This document shows positions 26,589 to 38,059 of a DNA stretch of 38,703 bases, piece after piece. Every line of letters begins with the position of its first letter. The stretch's first letter is position 1. Below the pieces are notes generated by a model. The model ran no database searches, had not been told where the DNA came from, and saw only the letters and a list, made by a program, of their open reading frames with translations. Source of the stretch: Acidimicrobiaceae bacterium (lineage in GTDB: Bacteria > Actinomycetota > Acidimicrobiia > Acidimicrobiales > Aldehydirespiratoraceae); contig VYBO01000075.1 of NCBI GenBank assembly GCA_009844405.1, positions 1 to 38,703 of the forward strand, written 5' to 3'. A program made the position numbers and the translations under genes.

Positions 26589-26628
26589 GCATAGTGATGC
26601 AGTGATGTGTTGATGCTATGATAGGAGG
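26589..26628 (+). promoter_or_regulatory. vapBC promoter/operator with three 8-bp repeats
   Basis: TGATGC, TGATGT and TGATGC start at 26595, 26603 and 26611, an 8-bp period. They are flanked by an inverted CATAG/CTATG pair (26590-26594, 26616-26620). TATGAT (26617-26622) is a strong -10 box ending 6 nt before ATG 26629, which points to a leaderless mRNA. The AGGAGG touching the ATG is too close to act normally. The antitoxin probably binds here. Confidence 0.6.
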
Positions 26629-26856
26629 ATGCGAACGACTATCGACCTTCCGCCCGAACTCCATACTCTGGCCAGGGAGATCGCCCACCAGCAGCACAAG
26701 ACGATGAGCCAAGTCATCACCGAGTGCATCCAGCGCGGCCTCGGCATTGCCCCCGACGCGACGCCACGAATCGACACAACCGACTCCGGATGGCCCATAG
26801 TCACGCTTGGCCGGACCATCACGGCTGAAGACGTCAGATCTCTGGAGGACGAGTGA
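26629..26856 (+). CDS. vapB: VapB-like ribbon-helix-helix antitoxin
   Basis: 75 aa. The N-terminal RHH (MRTTIDLPPELHTLAREIA then KTMSQVITECIQRGL) binds operator DNA. The C-terminal tail ends ITAEDVRSLEDE and would block the toxin. The stop overlaps the toxin start by 4 nt (GTGA), the classical coupled arrangement. Probably transcribed without a leader from the promoter directly upstream. Confidence 0.88.
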   Translation: MRTTIDLPPELHTLAREIAHQQHKTMSQVITECIQRGLGIAPDATPRIDTTDSGWPIVTLGRTITAEDVRSLEDE

Positions 26857-27251
26857 CTGCGACACTCGCCGACGGCAATGTCCTGATCGCGCTGACCGTG
26901 ACGGACCATGTTCACCATCGGCAGGCTCAGGATTGGCTCGCGGGCCATGGCGGTCAACTGGCCACCTGCCCCATCACCCAGGGGACGCTGTTGCGCTTCC
27001 TGCTTCGCAACGGCGTCGGGGCGAGCAGTGCCTCGACAGCTTTGCGCGGGATCTTGTCCCTGCCCCAGCACATCTTCTGGCCCGATGAGATTGGCTACAA
27101 CTCCGCCGTGCTCAGGGGGGTGATGGGCCATCGGCAGGTGACCGACGGCTACCTGACCGCGCTCGCGGCCCATTTCGGCGGATCGTTGGTGACGCTCGAC
27201 ATGGGACTGGCCGCGCTCCACCCGGAAACGGCAGTGCTAATCCCGACCTGA
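26853..27251 (+). CDS. vapC: VapC-like PIN-domain ribonuclease toxin
   Basis: 132 aa. PIN nucleases cut tRNA or rRNA. Acidic residues of the active site are visible: D7 (LADGNVLIAL), D98 (VTDGYL) and D116 (VTLDMGL). The segment CPITQGTLLRFL has Gln43 where many PIN proteins have Glu; this Gln is common in the VapC25-like branch, so activity is still expected. GTG start inside GTGA of vapB. A convergent methyltransferase gene follows after 40 bp. Confidence 0.88.
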   Translation: MTATLADGNVLIALTVTDHVHHRQAQDWLAGHGGQLATCPITQGTLLRFLLRNGVGASSASTALRGILSLPQHIFWPDEIGYNSAVLRGVMGHRQVTDGYLTALAAHFGGSLVTLDMGLAALHPETAVLIPT

Positions 27252-27291
27252 CGCCGCCGGAGGCATCGAACGATCCGGATGGGTTGGCCAT

Positions 27292-28803
27292 TCAGGCTTC
27301 ACCGCTTGCCAAGGCACTCAGCAGCTTCAAGTCCTCAGCATCTTCCATCTCGATGACGGCATACACGGGAAGGTCGGTGCCCGTTACCGCTTGGAGGGCA
27401 CGGTTCCCGGCACTGTTGGGTACTGGTCGGTCGGTGGTCAGGAGAACCAGAGGATCTCTGTCCGGGCGCGAGTGCAGTACCGCCGCCTTGCCGAGCGCCT
27501 TCCAAAGTGTGTCGGTACGACGAAGCCCGGGACGTTGGGTGACGCTGAATGCGCCCGACACGTCGAACAGCCATCGCTGGCCCTGCCGGTCGACAGCGGA
27601 GAAGTTGACCTCGACACCACAGGAGAACGAGACCTTGTCACGGATCTGTCTGAAGCCGCACTCCTCCAGGACTCTCCGGGCCTTCTCCTGCGCCTTGCGG
27701 CCTTCACGCACAGACCGAGCCTGAAAGTCCTCGTCCGGCGAGGGATCGGCTCCGATGGCGGACACCGTTGAGGCGGAGGTTGTCTGGCGAGCATCCTCAT
27801 CAGGACGCTCGAACAGCCGAGACTGGCCGTTTACGTTCATCGATTGCCACCGCGGGGGACTCGTGCCTTCGAGGCCGCGCTCCCTCTCCTCGGCGATGCG
27901 CCGTTTGGCCAACTCGATGTAGCCGTCATCGGTGTCGAAACCGACGTAGTGGCGACCGGTGCGGACCGCCGCAACTGCCGTCGTTCCCGAGCCCATGAAG
28001 GGATCGAGCACAAGATCCTGCTCATAGGTGTAGAGGTCGATCAGTCGCTCTGGCAGAGCGACCGGGAACGGCGCTGGATGTCCCACCCGGGAAGCTGATT
28101 CAGCCGGGATTTCCCAGACATCGACCGTGGCGTCCATGAACTCGTCCGCGTTCGTCGTCGGGCGAGAGGGCAACTCTCGAGCAGCCCTGTCGGACGGGGA
28201 CAGAGCCCGGTCGAACCGGCCTTTGGACGCGATCACGATGCGCTCGGTCAGATCGCGGAGGACCGGATTGCTCGGCAATTCGAAGCTTCCCCAAGCGCAG
28301 TTTCCGGCGGCACCCTCGGCTTTGCGCCAAATCACCTCACCTCGCAACAGGAGACCCAGGTCATCCTGAAGGATCCCGATCACGTCTGAGGACAGCGAGC
28401 GGTAGGGACGCCGTCCCAGATTGGCAACATTGACCGCGATGCGTCCACCCGGCTCGAGCTTGCGGCAGCACACCGCAAACACATCTCGCAACATCTGCAG
28501 GTAGTCCTGGTAGCTGGCCGGGACATGACCCTCCCCGACAGCCTCCTCGTACTCCTTGCCCGCGTAGTACGGCGGCGAGGTCACGACCAGCGCGACCGAA
28601 TTATCCGCTACCTGGTCTTGACGCATGAACCGAGCGTCGCCCACCCAGAGGTGGTCCCGGCACACAGGCAGCGCGATGTGGTCGTCGCTGCTGGTTTCCG
28701 GCACCGGAAAGCGCCCATAGAACGCCGAAGAGTCGTGTCCCTCCCGTCGGCTCACACCGAAACTGGACGTGGCCGTGCCTGCGCGCTGCATCGGGATGCT
28801 CAC
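27292..28803 (-). CDS. Beta-class DNA methyltransferase with extra C-terminal domain
   Basis: 503 aa; GTG 28803, or ATG 28791. Catalytic TSPPYY at 75-80 precedes the SAM motif LDPFMGSGTT at 266-275, the permuted order of beta-class N4-cytosine/N6-adenine enzymes; TSPPY favours N4-cytosine. After about residue 350 an extra domain of about 150 residues follows. It contains VEVNFSAVDRQGQRWLFDV and RTDTLWKALGKAAVL, which resembles restriction-enzyme-like folds, but I see no clear ExK lysine. It could be a degenerate nuclease or a DNA-recognition domain. The gene sits in an accessory insert with VapBC next to ligA, and no separate endonuclease gene is adjacent. Confidence 0.8.
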   Translation of the reverse strand: MSIPMQRAGTATSSFGVSRREGHDSSAFYGRFPVPETSSDDHIALPVCRDHLWVGDARFMRQDQVADNSVALVVTSPPYYAGKEYEEAVGEGHVPASYQDYLQMLRDVFAVCCRKLEPGGRIAVNVANLGRRPYRSLSSDVIGILQDDLGLLLRGEVIWRKAEGAAGNCAWGSFELPSNPVLRDLTERIVIASKGRFDRALSPSDRAARELPSRPTTNADEFMDATVDVWEIPAESASRVGHPAPFPVALPERLIDLYTYEQDLVLDPFMGSGTTAVAAVRTGRHYVGFDTDDGYIELAKRRIAEERERGLEGTSPPRWQSMNVNGQSRLFERPDEDARQTTSASTVSAIGADPSPDEDFQARSVREGRKAQEKARRVLEECGFRQIRDKVSFSCGVEVNFSAVDRQGQRWLFDVSGAFSVTQRPGLRRTDTLWKALGKAAVLHSRPDRDPLVLLTTDRPVPNSAGNRALQAVTGTDLPVYAVIEMEDAEDLKLLSALASGEA

Positions 28804-29041
28804 GTCATCACAGGGCGCAGGAGCGGCTCTCGCTCCGCCGTGTCATCGATGGCATGCACCCTTGGATCACAGGCCTGAAACCTACATCGCCCCTGTGTCA
28901 CGGTGGCGGAGGCTTCGCTCGTCCCGGACAGCCGGCCATCCCCCACCGGCACAAGTTCTTGGGGCGGTTTCTGTGCCTACCCGACCCGTTGGTCGGCCGA
29001 GATCGTGACGGCGAGCCGGGTGGGTCGTTCACGCCCAGCGG

Positions 29042-32201
<3,160 letters not shown>

Positions 32202-32344
32202 CGCTCCCTTGCACCGACGTCGCGCCGCGAAGCCCGTAGGTCGCATCTCATTGCGGTATCAGATAGCATGAAATGCATATTAGTATCAAATTGGGGGACC
32301 CGATCGAAGGGAGCTCTGAGAGGGGCAGGATGGGAGTCCAGAGC

Positions 32345-32701
32345 ATGGGAACGTTTGACTGCCAAGTCTGGATCGAGAGCGCCGACGGCCGGCGGACACT
32401 GGAACTGGAGGCGATGGTCGACACCGGTTCGACCTACACGATGGTTCCGGCGGGGCTGCTGCACGGACTCGGCGTGAAGCCGATCCGCCAGGTGGGCTTG
32501 GTGCTGGCCGACGGGAGGCGCGCCCTCTACGACATCGGCGAAGCAAGGGCGACCATAGACGGAGAGAGTGTCAACACTCTGGTGGTGTTCGGCGAAGACG
32601 GCGCCCGGCCGTTGCTCGGTGCCTACACGCTCGAGGGGCTGGGCATGGCAGCCGACCCGGTGCACGGCAGGCTCGTTCCCATGCCGAACGCCTGGGCATA
32701 G
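32345..32701 (+). CDS. Retropepsin-like aspartic protease domain protein
   Basis: 118 aa from ATG 32345; in-frame ATGs at 32273 and 32330 would lengthen it. The active-site D26-T-G-S (LEAMVDTGSTYTMVP) and the later LLGAYTLEGLG match single-domain clan AA proteases that act as dimers. The family usually starts MGTF, as here, and GGGAG lies upstream at a usable spacing. An AT-rich segment at 32255-32290 could be the promoter. The substrate is unknown. Convergent with mnmA; their stops lie in a 7-bp inverted repeat (32699-32705 and 32732-32738). Confidence 0.75.
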   Translation: MGTFDCQVWIESADGRRTLELEAMVDTGSTYTMVPAGLLHGLGVKPIRQVGLVLADGRRALYDIGEARATIDGESVNTLVVFGEDGARPLLGAYTLEGLGMAADPVHGRLVPMPNAWA

Positions 32702-32735
32702 GGCGGGATTCGACCCGCTTCCAGCCGTCGGCGCC

Positions 32736-33830
32736 CTAGGACGACGTGCTGATCCGATGAGGCGCCGCAGTGCGGTCGGCGATTCCTCCGCCGACCACGA
32801 AGTCGCCCTGGTAGGCGACCACGCTCTGGCCTGGAGCCACTCTCCGGCGGGGCTCGTCCCAGTTCACCGATGAACCGCCGGCGTCGATGGTTGCGGACTC
32901 GGCTGGGCCGTGCGCTGAGGTCTGCACACCCACCGGTCCCTGCACCGGCCCGTTCGTCCAGCGCCACTCCTTCAGCGGCGTGACTGAGCAGTCGAGCGCG
33001 GCTCGGTCCCCCACCGTGACCGTGGCCGAGCCGGCGTCCACGTCCAGCACGTAGCGGGGTGATCCGCCGCCGACGGCTCCCAGGCCGCGGCGCTGGCCGA
33101 CCGTCACCAACTCGAACGACTCGACCGTGCCGACCTGCCGGCCCGCGGTGTCCACCAGCCGACCCGGACGCATCGGGATGCGCTGGCCGAGGAACTTCCG
33201 GCGGCCCGCCGAGGCCGTGATGAAGCACACGTCCTGGCTGTCGGGCTTGCGGGCCGTGACCAGACCCCGAGCCTCGGCCTCGCGCCGGACCTCGTCCTTG
33301 GTCGTCTCCCCCACCGGCAGCAGAAGCCGGTCCAGCACAGACGCGTCGAGCATGTGCAGCACGTACGACTGGTCCTTGGCCTCGTCGACGCCCCGTGCCA
33401 GGCGGGGCCCGCCGGATCCGTTGACGACGCGGGCGTGGTGGCCGGTCGCCACCAGGTCGAAGCCGAGGGCGTCGGCCCGGCGCAGAAGCCGGTGGAACTT
33501 GATGTGGCGGTTGCACTCCACGCACGGATTCGGGGTGCGGCCCGCGGCGTGGTCGGCCACGTAGGGCTCCACGACGTGGCGCTCGAAGTCGTCGCCGAAG
33601 TTGAAGACGTGGTGCTCGATGCCGAGCTGGTCGGCCACCCAGCGAGCGTCGTCCACATCCGACACCGAGCAGCAGCCGGTGTCGCTGGGACCGCCCCACA
33701 GCTTCATAGTGACCCCGGCCACGTCATAGCCGGCCTCAAGCAGGAGCGCCGCGGCCACCGACGAATCCACCCCGCCCGACATGGCCACCAGGACCCTTGC
33801 CCCGCGGGCGCCGTTCGCCGACCCAGCCAT
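32736..33830 (-). CDS. mnmA: tRNA-specific 2-thiouridylase MnmA
   Basis: 364 aa. MnmA thiolates U34 of tRNA-Lys/Glu/Gln using sulfur relayed from a cysteine desulfurase. The PP-loop SGGVDSS is at 18-24. The catalytic cysteines are C103 (NPCVEC) and C202 (SQDVCFI). The C-terminal beta domains are present. Directly follows iscS (1-bp gap), so the sulfur donor and thiolase are co-expressed. Confidence 0.95.
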   Translation of the reverse strand: MAGSANGARGARVLVAMSGGVDSSVAAALLLEAGYDVAGVTMKLWGGPSDTGCCSVSDVDDARWVADQLGIEHHVFNFGDDFERHVVEPYVADHAAGRTPNPCVECNRHIKFHRLLRRADALGFDLVATGHHARVVNGSGGPRLARGVDEAKDQSYVLHMLDASVLDRLLLPVGETTKDEVRREAEARGLVTARKPDSQDVCFITASAGRRKFLGQRIPMRPGRLVDTAGRQVGTVESFELVTVGQRRGLGAVGGGSPRYVLDVDAGSATVTVGDRAALDCSVTPLKEWRWTNGPVQGPVGVQTSAHGPAESATIDAGGSSVNWDEPRRRVAPGQSVVAYQGDFVVGGGIADRTAAPHRISTSS

Positions 33831-33831
33831 C

Positions 33832-35007
33832 TCAGCCTCCGCCGAAGCGGTCGAGGCGTCCGACCGACTCCGCGATCACATCGACGGCCCGCTCCACGTC
33901 GGAATCAACGGTGGTGTGGCCGAGCGACAGGCGCAGCGACCCCAGGGCCACATCGCGGGGCACTCCCATGGCGGCCAGCACGTGGGACGGGTCCTGCGCT
34001 CCGCTGGAGCACGAGGAGGCGGCCGAGGCCCGCACGCCGTCGGCGTCGATCAGGAACAGCAGGGCCTCACTCTGCACACCGCGGATGCACACGTTGGCGA
34101 TGCCGGCCGCGATGTGGCTGCGGTCGCCGTTGGTGCGGGCCGCCGAGACCTGGACCCGGTCGCCGAGCCGGTCGATCAGGCCGTCGATCAGGGCGTCGCG
34201 GCGGACGCGGAGCCGCTCGACGCTGCCTTCGCGCTGCTCGACGGTCTCAGTAAGCGCGGCCGCGAACGACACCGCTCCGGCCACATCGGGGGTGCCGGCC
34301 CGCCGGCCCCGCTCCTGGCCGCCGCCGACGATCAGCGGGTCGAGTTCCACGCCGTCGCGCGCGATCAGCACGCCGGTGCCCACCGGCGAGCCCACCTTGT
34401 GGCCGGTCACCGAGATCAGGTCGTAGCCCGCGGTCTCCGCGGCCACGTCGATCCAGTTGGGGGCCTGCACCGCGTCGGTGTGCAACCACGCCCCCGGGGC
34501 CAGGTCTCGCACGATGCCGGCCACTTCCCGCAGCGGAGCGATCGAGCCGGTCTCGTTGTTGACCGCGATCACCGACACCACCGCGACATCGCCGTCGCGG
34601 CGTCGAAGCACGCCGGCCAGGGCACCCAGGTCTACGACGCCCCGCTCGTCCACACCCACGAACACGCCGCCGGAGCGCTCCACCGGGTCGTGCACCGCGT
34701 GGTGCTCGGCCTCGGTGGTCACTGCCACCGCCTCCGGGTCCCGGGCCCCGAGAGCGCCCCGGACGGCCATGTTGTCGGCCTCGCTCCCGCCGGACGTGAA
34801 CACGACTTCGCCCGGACCGGCGCCGAGAGCGGCGGCCACCTGCTCCCGGGCCCGGTCCAAGGCCTTGCGGGCCTCACGGGCCGCCAGATGAGACCCGGTG
34901 GGGTTGGCGTGGTGCCGTTCGGCGGCGGCCAGCCACGCGTCGCGGGCCGAGGGTCTCAGCGGCGTGGAGGCGGCGTGGTCCAGGTAGATCTCGGACGGAC
35001 CGGACAC
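33832..35007 (-). CDS. iscS: Cysteine desulfurase (IscS/NifS family)
   Basis: 391 aa, GTG start. PLP enzyme that takes sulfur from cysteine for thiolation and Fe-S clusters. PLP lysine K204 (VTGHKVGSPVG), the EHHAVHDP segment and the catalytic loop cysteine C333 (ASSCSSGAQ) are all present. Coupled to mnmA, with a NifU-type scaffold and a rhomboid gene upstream on the same strand. The group therefore links sulfur mobilisation to tRNA thiolation and cluster assembly. Confidence 0.94.
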   Translation of the reverse strand: MSGPSEIYLDHAASTPLRPSARDAWLAAAERHHANPTGSHLAAREARKALDRAREQVAAALGAGPGEVVFTSGGSEADNMAVRGALGARDPEAVAVTTEAEHHAVHDPVERSGGVFVGVDERGVVDLGALAGVLRRRDGDVAVVSVIAVNNETGSIAPLREVAGIVRDLAPGAWLHTDAVQAPNWIDVAAETAGYDLISVTGHKVGSPVGTGVLIARDGVELDPLIVGGGQERGRRAGTPDVAGAVSFAAALTETVEQREGSVERLRVRRDALIDGLIDRLGDRVQVSAARTNGDRSHIAAGIANVCIRGVQSEALLFLIDADGVRASAASSCSSGAQDPSHVLAAMGVPRDVALGSLRLSLGHTTVDSDVERAVDVIAESVGRLDRFGGG

Positions 35008-35048
35008 CCTCTCATCCTACGGACCGAGGCCCGAGGCGGACCCGACCA

Positions 35049-35098
35049 GGAATTGGCAGCAGAATGTGCCCCATAGGGCGCAAGACGCTGCCAATTCC
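35049..35098. repeat. 50-bp inverted repeat between rhomboid and iscS
   Basis: Perfect 12-bp arms GGAATTGGCAGC (35049-35060) and GCTGCCAATTCC (35087-35098). The 26-nt loop holds a second small stem, GCCC/GGGC around CATA. There is no strong T-run, so it is either a weak terminator, a processing hairpin or a trace of a mobile element. Confidence 0.65.
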
Positions 35099-35112
35099 AA
35101 AGGGACGGACAG

Positions 35113-36015
35113 CTATTGGGCGGCGGCAAACACCGATCCTGCGACCAGCAGCGCCGAGAGCATGCCCCCCACCGACACCGTCGCCCAGACCGGAGCGTTG
35201 CGACGCTCCAGGGCGAGCATCAATGCCCCCAGGAAGGCACCCGCGATCAGCCCGCCGAAGTGCCCGCCGATCGATATTCGGGGGATCAGCAGCGTGAAGA
35301 CGATGTTGAGCATCAGCAGCGGCGCCAGCGGCGAGCGCCAGATGCTGCCGCCGACGGCCCGGTGCACCAGCACGGCGGCGCCCATCAAGCCGAACACGGC
35401 ACCCGAGGCCCCCACCGTCGGTGAGTTCGGCGCCGACAGCAGCAGCGCGCCGAACGCCCCGCCGAACATCGACACGACGAACAGCGACAGGAACCGTGCC
35501 CGCCCGAAGCCGGCCTCGAGCATCTGCCCGAGGATCCAGAGGATGTACATGTTGAAGGCCAGATGGAAGATCCCGTCGTGCAGGAACGCCGACGTGACCA
35601 GCCGGTAGTACTCGCCGGCATCGACGCCGATCAATTCGAGGCCGCCGCCCCTCAGCGTGACCGCCCTGGCCAGGAGACTCCCGTCTTCGAGCACGCCGCC
35701 GTCGATACGGGTGATGCCCCGGGCCGATCGGCTGGCCGCCACCGAGTACAGGAAGGCCAGCCCGTTCAGCGCCAGCAGCACTCGGGTGGCCACCGGACGC
35801 GAGGCGCTCGCCGTCATCTGTCGACTCGCGGTCACCGGCCGTGCGCCGCGCCGGACGACGCACTCCGGGCAGTGGAAGCCGACCGAGGCCTGGTGCATGC
35901 AGTCCACGCAGATCAGCCGGTCGCATCGCTGGCAGCTGACCCCGCCGCGGCGGTCGGGGTGCCGGTAGCAGCGGCGCTCAGGGGGCCGGGGCACCACCTC
36001 CGGCGTGTCGCTCAC
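35113..36015 (-). CDS. Rhomboid-family intramembrane serine protease
   Basis: 300 aa, GTG start. The N-terminal B-box-like zinc finger has four Cys pairs (RCYRHPD, CQRC, CVDC, CPEC). Six membrane segments follow. The catalytic Ser is in GASGAVFG and the partner His in GGHFGG; the N-terminal rhomboid loop has FHLAFNMYILWILG. Rhomboids cleave membrane proteins within the bilayer; the substrate is unknown. Two base pairs after the NifU-type gene, so part of that operon. Confidence 0.9.
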   Translation of the reverse strand: MSDTPEVVPRPPERRCYRHPDRRGGVSCQRCDRLICVDCMHQASVGFHCPECVVRRGARPVTASRQMTASASRPVATRVLLALNGLAFLYSVAASRSARGITRIDGGVLEDGSLLARAVTLRGGGLELIGVDAGEYYRLVTSAFLHDGIFHLAFNMYILWILGQMLEAGFGRARFLSLFVVSMFGGAFGALLLSAPNSPTVGASGAVFGLMGAAVLVHRAVGGSIWRSPLAPLLMLNIVFTLLIPRISIGGHFGGLIAGAFLGALMLALERRNAPVWATVSVGGMLSALLVAGSVFAAAQ

Positions 36016-36017
36016 GC

Positions 36018-36278
36018 CTACAGCGAGACGGACATCTCGCTCATGCCCAGGGCGTTCACCTCGACCACCTCGGTCACGCCCGGCACCCGGTCGCGCATGA
36101 TCCGCTCGATGCCCGCCTTGAGGGTCTGGGTGGACGCCGGGCAGGTGACGCAGGCGCCGAAGAGCTCGACGGTGACCACGCCGGTCGCCTCGTCGACCTC
36201 AATGAGGCTGATGTCGCCCTCGTCGGCCTGGATGGCCGGCCGGATGATCTCGATGATCTTCTCCACTTCGGCCTGCAC
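36018..36278 (-). CDS. NifU C-terminal-domain Fe-S scaffold protein
   Basis: 86 aa from GTG 36278 (VQAEVEKIIEIIRPAIQADE). The cluster-binding C-x-x-C is in GACVTCPAS. Proteins of this type carry Fe-S clusters to client enzymes. The frame extends upstream to 36596 but that part is Arg/Pro-rich and not family-like. First gene of the group rhomboid-iscS-mnmA on the minus strand. Confidence 0.9.
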   Translation of the reverse strand: MQAEVEKIIEIIRPAIQADEGDISLIEVDEATGVVTVELFGACVTCPASTQTLKAGIERIMRDRVPGVTEVVEVNALGMSEMSVSL

Positions 36279-36598
36279 AGGCCCAGTCTCGCAGCGCCCG
36301 GCCCCAACTCCGACCCCCCGTCGGACGGACCACGATCGCGGTGCCGGCAGATAGCTTCGACGCGGCGAACTGGGACTTCGGGCAAGGAGGTACGGGCAAC
36401 GTGGTCTCACTGCTCGATCGGGACGACGTGCACGGCATCGGCCAGGCGGGCGGCCTGCCTGGGCCCGTCCGCGGGCCAGCAGGCCGGAGGAGACGTCCCG
36501 CGACGGTGGCACGGCCTCGGCGACCGAAACCGCTATGTTGGCGACTGTGGCCGTCGCGAGGCTGCCAGTAGACGAGTACAGCCGATCTAGGTGCATGC
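36279..36598. other. Intergenic region between the NifU-type gene and the proteinase
   Basis: About 320 bp of high-GC sequence holding the divergent promoters of the NifU-type operon and the proteinase. Several short frames on both strands carry no recognisable domain. An AGGTG 8 nt before ATG 36599 may be the ribosome binding site of the proteinase. Confidence 0.35.
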
Positions 36599-36883
36599 AT
36601 GAGCCAGAAGGACGAGACCGCTAGGAATCTGGTTCCTCCAACTGCTCAGGACAGCGCGCGCGGGTGGGCCGCGACTCGCCTTTCTGCCTTGGAAGACATC
36701 TTGGATGCAGATGGCCTTACGATCATTTCACCACTGCAAGATGGTGTCGAGCACCTCGTCAAGATGGCTATTGAAGCCAGGAATGACCGCAAAGAGAGCC
36801 TGTTCGTGATCTTGGACACGCCAGGCGGTGTGGTCGAGATCGTTGAACGCATTGTGCGTGTGTTACGAGAACATTATGCTTAG
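36599..36883 (+). CDS. Serine-dehydrogenase-type proteinase, N-terminal part ending at an in-frame amber codon
   Basis: 94 aa up to TAG 36881-36883. The sequence ILDTPGGVVEIVERIVRVLREHY is the conserved N-terminal half of SDH_sah proteinases (ClpP/crotonase fold, oxyanion GG). The frame resumes straight after the TAG with VKFVVPDKAMSAGT, so the stop interrupts one ancestral gene (36599-37483, 294 residues). Whether the product is truncated, read through or made in two parts is unclear. G+C is visibly lower than the surroundings, consistent with transfer. Confidence 0.7.
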   Translation: MSQKDETARNLVPPTAQDSARGWAATRLSALEDILDADGLTIISPLQDGVEHLVKMAIEARNDRKESLFVILDTPGGVVEIVERIVRVLREHYA

Positions 36884-36910
36884 GTCAAGTTCGTAGTACC
36901 GGACAAAGCG

Positions 36911-37483
36911 ATGTCGGCGGGAACAGTTCTGGTCATGTCCGGTGACGCTATTCTGATGGATTACCATTCTTGTCTTGGGCCAATCGATCCACAACTAGTG
37001 ATTGACGACCACTTGGTGCCCGCGTTATCCTACCTCGCACAGTATGAACGTCTGATCGAAAAGAGCAACCATGGATCACTATCGACGGCTGAGCTAGTTT
37101 TACTGGGCAAGCTGGATCTAGCAGAACTTCATCAGTTTGAATTGGCGCGGGATCTATCGATCGAGTTATTGAAACTCTGGCTCACTCAGTACAAGTTCAA
37201 GGATTGGAAGAAGACCGAGACTCGTTCCGCCACTGTTACCCAGACGATGCGGGAGCAGCGCGCAACCGAGATTGCTGAACAACTTAGCAATCATACGAGA
37301 TGGTTAACTCACGGCCGCGGCATTGACATGAAGACATTGCGCGCCGAGTTGAAGCTCCAAATCGATGACTTTGGTGATGATCCAGTCCTCAAAGCTGCGG
37401 TCTGGGACTACTTCTGGTTCTTGCGGGACTATATGGCTCGAACCGGCCAAAGCACATTCGTACACGCCCCCCACTTCTTCTAG
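36911..37483 (+). CDS. Serine-dehydrogenase-type proteinase, catalytic C-terminal part
   Basis: 190 aa if started at ATG 36911; the frame is continuous with 36599 apart from the TAG. MSAGTVLVMSGDAILMDY holds the catalytic Ser (second residue), and LGPIDPQL matches the family. The rest is helical with no further recognised domain. It lacks the N-terminal GG oxyanion segment, so it would need to pair with the first part or be read through to be active. A 73-aa gene follows after 22 bp. Confidence 0.7.
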   Translation: MSAGTVLVMSGDAILMDYHSCLGPIDPQLVIDDHLVPALSYLAQYERLIEKSNHGSLSTAELVLLGKLDLAELHQFELARDLSIELLKLWLTQYKFKDWKKTETRSATVTQTMREQRATEIAEQLSNHTRWLTHGRGIDMKTLRAELKLQIDDFGDDPVLKAAVWDYFWFLRDYMARTGQSTFVHAPHFF

Positions 37484-37505
37484 GAACCCAAGGAAGGCAA
37501 CTCTT

Positions 37506-37727
37506 ATGAACCGTGAACAGATAGACAGGATCGCCAAAGCCAACCCGGCGGTGGATCCCACGGCGCTGGAGCGCAGCCGTCAGGCAGTGAAGCAACTTGC
37601 TGACGCTGGCATCAAGCTGGGCGGATACCGTCTGATGCCCGCTTTGGGCGGTGGAGTCTTGTCCAGTTCTCGCCGTCGTGACGAACTCGGAGACAGCGCT
37701 GACGCAGGTGATGCGACGCTAGCTTGA
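37506..37727 (+). CDS. Small protein co-transcribed with the proteinase
   Basis: 73 aa. ATG 37506 has AAGGAAGG upstream. It reads MNREQIDRIAKANPAVDPTA then GIKLGGYRLMPALGGGV, a small alpha-helical protein with an NPAVD...GYxLxP pattern that recurs in short accessory proteins; I do not know its role. The 22-bp spacing suggests it works with the proteinase, for example as regulator or partner. Confidence 0.65.
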   Translation: MNREQIDRIAKANPAVDPTALERSRQAVKQLADAGIKLGGYRLMPALGGGVLSSSRRRDELGDSADAGDATLA

Positions 37728-37738
37728 TTGGAGAGGCG

Positions 37739-38059
37739 TGGCGACGGATCTCGGCGAACTGCGGAGCAAGCTCTGGGAGGCGGCCGACTAGCTTCGGGCG
37801 AACTCGGGGCTGAAGGCCTCGTAGTACGCCGCGCCCGTGCTGGGGCTCATCTTCCTGACGTACGCCGACGAGCGGTTCGCCCAGGCCGCCGAAGCCTTGG
37901 TCCCGGGCTCTGCCCGCCGTCCGATCGGCCCCGACGACTACCTGGCGGCGGGCGCGCTGTACCTGCCCCGAGCAGTCCCGGTTCGAGACGCTGCTCGACC
38001 TGCCCGAGGGCGCCGACCTGGGCCGGGCCCTGAACCGGGCCATGGGCGCCGTCGAGCGG
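37739..38059 (+). pseudogene. Broken hsdM N-terminal fragment
   Basis: From GTG 37739 the sequence LGELRSKLWEAAD then LRANSGLKAS, followed by [18 protein letters not shown], is the N-terminus of a second type I methyltransferase unrelated to the 2776 gene. It is interrupted by TAG at 37790-37792 (Gln expected) and TAG at 37823-37825 (Glu expected). A frameshift near 37965 follows, after which [21 protein letters not shown] appears in another frame. It ends by running into the DUF433 gene. Dead remnant. Confidence 0.8.

Noticed and set aside
36881..37825. Reassignment of TAG to a sense codon in this organism
   Set aside because: TAG ends intact core genes here (ilvC, gatB, the PASTA gene, mnmA, hsdR), so it is a normal stop.
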